Assembly: GCA_038363925.1 (NCBI GenBank) | Contig: JAQQWL010000009.1 | Span: forward strand, 1,612,001-1,676,000 | Reading direction: 5' to 3' | Origin: Apiospora phragmitis | Lineage: Eukaryota > Ascomycota > Sordariomycetes > Amphisphaeriales > Apiosporaceae | DNA length: 64,000 nt | In this document: piece by piece, positions 62,301 through 64,000 of the stretch | How positions within the stretch are numbered: position 1 is the first letter of the stretch | Layout: every line of letters begins with the position of its first letter | Position numbers and translations under genes: made by a program | Notes under the pieces: model-generated | Told to the model about the DNA's origin: nothing | Database searches by the model: none | What the model saw: the letters and a program-made list of their open reading frames with translations, nothing else

Positions 62301-64000
62301 AATCGAGTGCCCCGCGGTAACCGTAGGGCCCTTGTCTTACAGTCATTCCCGTTCCAACTTCCGCACCTCGTTTCAATCGAGGCGACTAATCAAACCACCC
62401 CCTCTGCTCGCACTTTACTTTTGTATGCGACACCCTCCAAAGTCCCATGTTTCGTATGGCCGAGTCCACCTGATCTCGTCTTCTTCGCCTATGCATCAAC
62501 ACACATTGCACACGCCATTAAACTAGTCGCACCTTGTTGCTCTTCTGGCTTGGCTTCGGATGAGGTGAGCCTCGACGCTATTGAACTCTGGACGACTTCC
62601 AAACAGAAGCAACAGTGCTTCATCACGGATTGCCGATTCGTATGGCCCTATCCTTGCCCGGTGTGATGGTATTTCCTTATTATCCATTCTCGACACGCAG
62701 CACACGCAGCAGCTGAAAAGAATCAAAACGAAGTCGCCTCCCGCTCAGCTGCTGCAGCTCCATGTCGTCTCCTTGGGACGAGATGACAGCTAGGCGCTAC
62801 CTACATGCAATCCGCTACTATTCTCACACTGACCAACGATATCAATCCTGATACATGGAAAGAGATAAGAGACACATCACTTTAGTCATGTGCCCATCAT
62901 TGCCACGACCGAGAACCTAATAATAAAGTCGAGAAACAAAAAGGTGTGTCATGGCTCTGGGCAAAGACTCTCCGACCACATCGGAAGCTTAAAGCAACTA
63001 TCGGCGGCCATACGAACGTACAGTACAACAAGCCTGATACACCTGACAGCCTAGACACTCTCGAGATGGCAATTACTCTTCCCGAGAGTCAAGCTCGGAC
63101 GGGCCTCAGAGTATGTTTGACACGCTTCCATCTTCTCTGTTGATGTTGACAAACGCGGTTGCAACTCCACAAGAAGATGCCAGCCCTGCTTTGGCGGGTT
63201 TATCATCGCCGTGATATTCGAAAAGCTACTCGGGCATATGTATATTGCACGGATGCTCACTCCATCTCCATATCCGCTCCACCGGGTGGTTCGAAACGAT
63301 GTGAACAAGGGCATTAACCGTACTCCAGGAACATTACCTCTAGGACACTTTAGCTGCTTGGCGTTTCTGGAGATGCCGAGAAAAAGTGGCTAGGGTCTGG
63401 CAACCTCGATTATCTTGTTTGAATTGCTAACTGGAGTTTTTGAACCACATACAATACCAATCAATCCTCAAAGAAATAAAAGAGAGTGGCTACTGATGAG
63501 TGAGCCCCAGAAGCAGAAACAAGGCCGGTAAGTATCCTTCGCTCGTTCATGGTTCAGGCATTGATACTGGAGTTGTCCCTCGTCCAATGTCTCTAGGCCA
63601 CATGCCTGTCATGTCAGCTTATGTCATCACGGCTGCTTCAAATCCTGCACGGTCGTTGTTGACGTGCTGGTCTTCGATCTGACGCGTCCCTGTGAGACAT
63701 AAAGTTGATATTCGTCCTCTACGCATTGACCGACCTCTACGTTCCGATATTGCGACTTGTAAACACCGCAGCATCGTCAACCTTATATCTTGTACAGCCA
63801 CAGCACCGCTGTTTCGCAGCCTACAACGATATGTTGGTTGGCTACGATGTGAAGTAGGCATAATATATATTGCAGCTGATATGATACATTCAAAGATGCC
63901 CATCCCCCCAACACCACGTGGTCAACCCTGAATACTCGGAACGGCTTAATGAGTGACACTACCCATTCAGCCCCAAACATTGCAAAAGAAGCAATGACGA
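59344..64000. other. Long region without recognised genes (kinase promoter and beyond)
   Basis: About 4.6 kb upstream of the kinase start. Open frames on both strands are short, lack ATG context, signal peptides or domain motifs, and cannot be joined convincingly by introns. Probably long 5' UTR/promoter DNA, possibly with non-coding transcripts. No tRNA or rRNA was recognised. Confidence 0.45.
60657..60688. repeat. GGTGCT hexanucleotide microsatellite
   Basis: About five tandem GGTGCT units. It can be read as Gly-Ala or, antisense, Pro-Ala or Gln-His repeats, which generates spurious open frames. Confidence 0.8.

Noticed and set aside
63497..63720. Tiny exon (MSEPQKQKQG) with a GTAAGT donor and a possible acceptor near 63,597
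   Set aside because: A joined product would be only about 45 residues with no recognisable features; too speculative to call.
1..64000. CRISPR arrays, tRNA or rRNA genes
   Set aside because: None seen; a fungal nuclear window is not expected to contain CRISPR, and no clover-leaf or rRNA sequence was recognised by eye.

Overview
This window looks like nuclear DNA of a filamentous ascomycete, probably a Sordariomycete-type fungus. Genes carry short introns (46 to 140 bases) with GT..AG ends and CTAA/CTGA-type branch points. The gene families are fungal: an ABCC transporter, secreted glycoside hydrolases, small cysteine-rich secreted proteins and a Kin4-type kinase. The middle 36 kb is an extreme AT-rich block. 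Within it CpA and TpG are almost absent while CpG survives, which is the footprint of repeat-induced point mutation (RIP).

Left arm (1-10,850): the 3' half of an ABCC/MRP-type transporter, a small GPI-anchored-looking secreted protein, and two neighbouring secreted glycosidases on the same strand. The first is a GH127 beta-L-arabinofuranosidase with a LamG-like domain embedded in its catalytic domain. The second is a four-exon GH29 alpha-L-fucosidase. Together they suggest trimming of arabinose- and fucose-bearing plant cell-wall glycans.

Middle (about 10,800-46,860): a nested, RIP-destroyed transposon landscape that could be resolved to base level from termini and target-site duplications. 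It holds pogo/Fot1-like DNA transposons of three terminal types (bounded by TA), one full-length Gypsy LTR element (TSD ATACC), two full-length Copia elements in opposite orientation (TSDs ATATT and ATTTA), a solo Copia LTR (TSD AAAAC), and an unmutated 180-base solo LTR of another family (TSD ATAAA). A Fot1-like element sits inside each Copia element, and one Copia sits inside an older Gypsy fragment. Insertion order can therefore be read directly. No functional host gene was seen in this block.

Right arm (46,860-64,000): an unrecognised three-exon gene with an in-frame TGA next to the RIP block, a small secreted 8-cysteine protein, a damaged multi-exon cysteine-rich secreted protein on the minus strand, and a Kin4-type protein kinase on the minus strand. 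A long stretch without a recognisable gene runs to the window end.

A recurring oddity is single-base frameshifts in otherwise well-conserved genes: ABCC, GH127, GH29, the cysteine-rich secreted gene and Kin4. They often lie in short homopolymers and often come in compensating pairs. This fits consensus sequencing errors at least as well as real gene decay. Gene calls given across such points are reconstructions of extent only.
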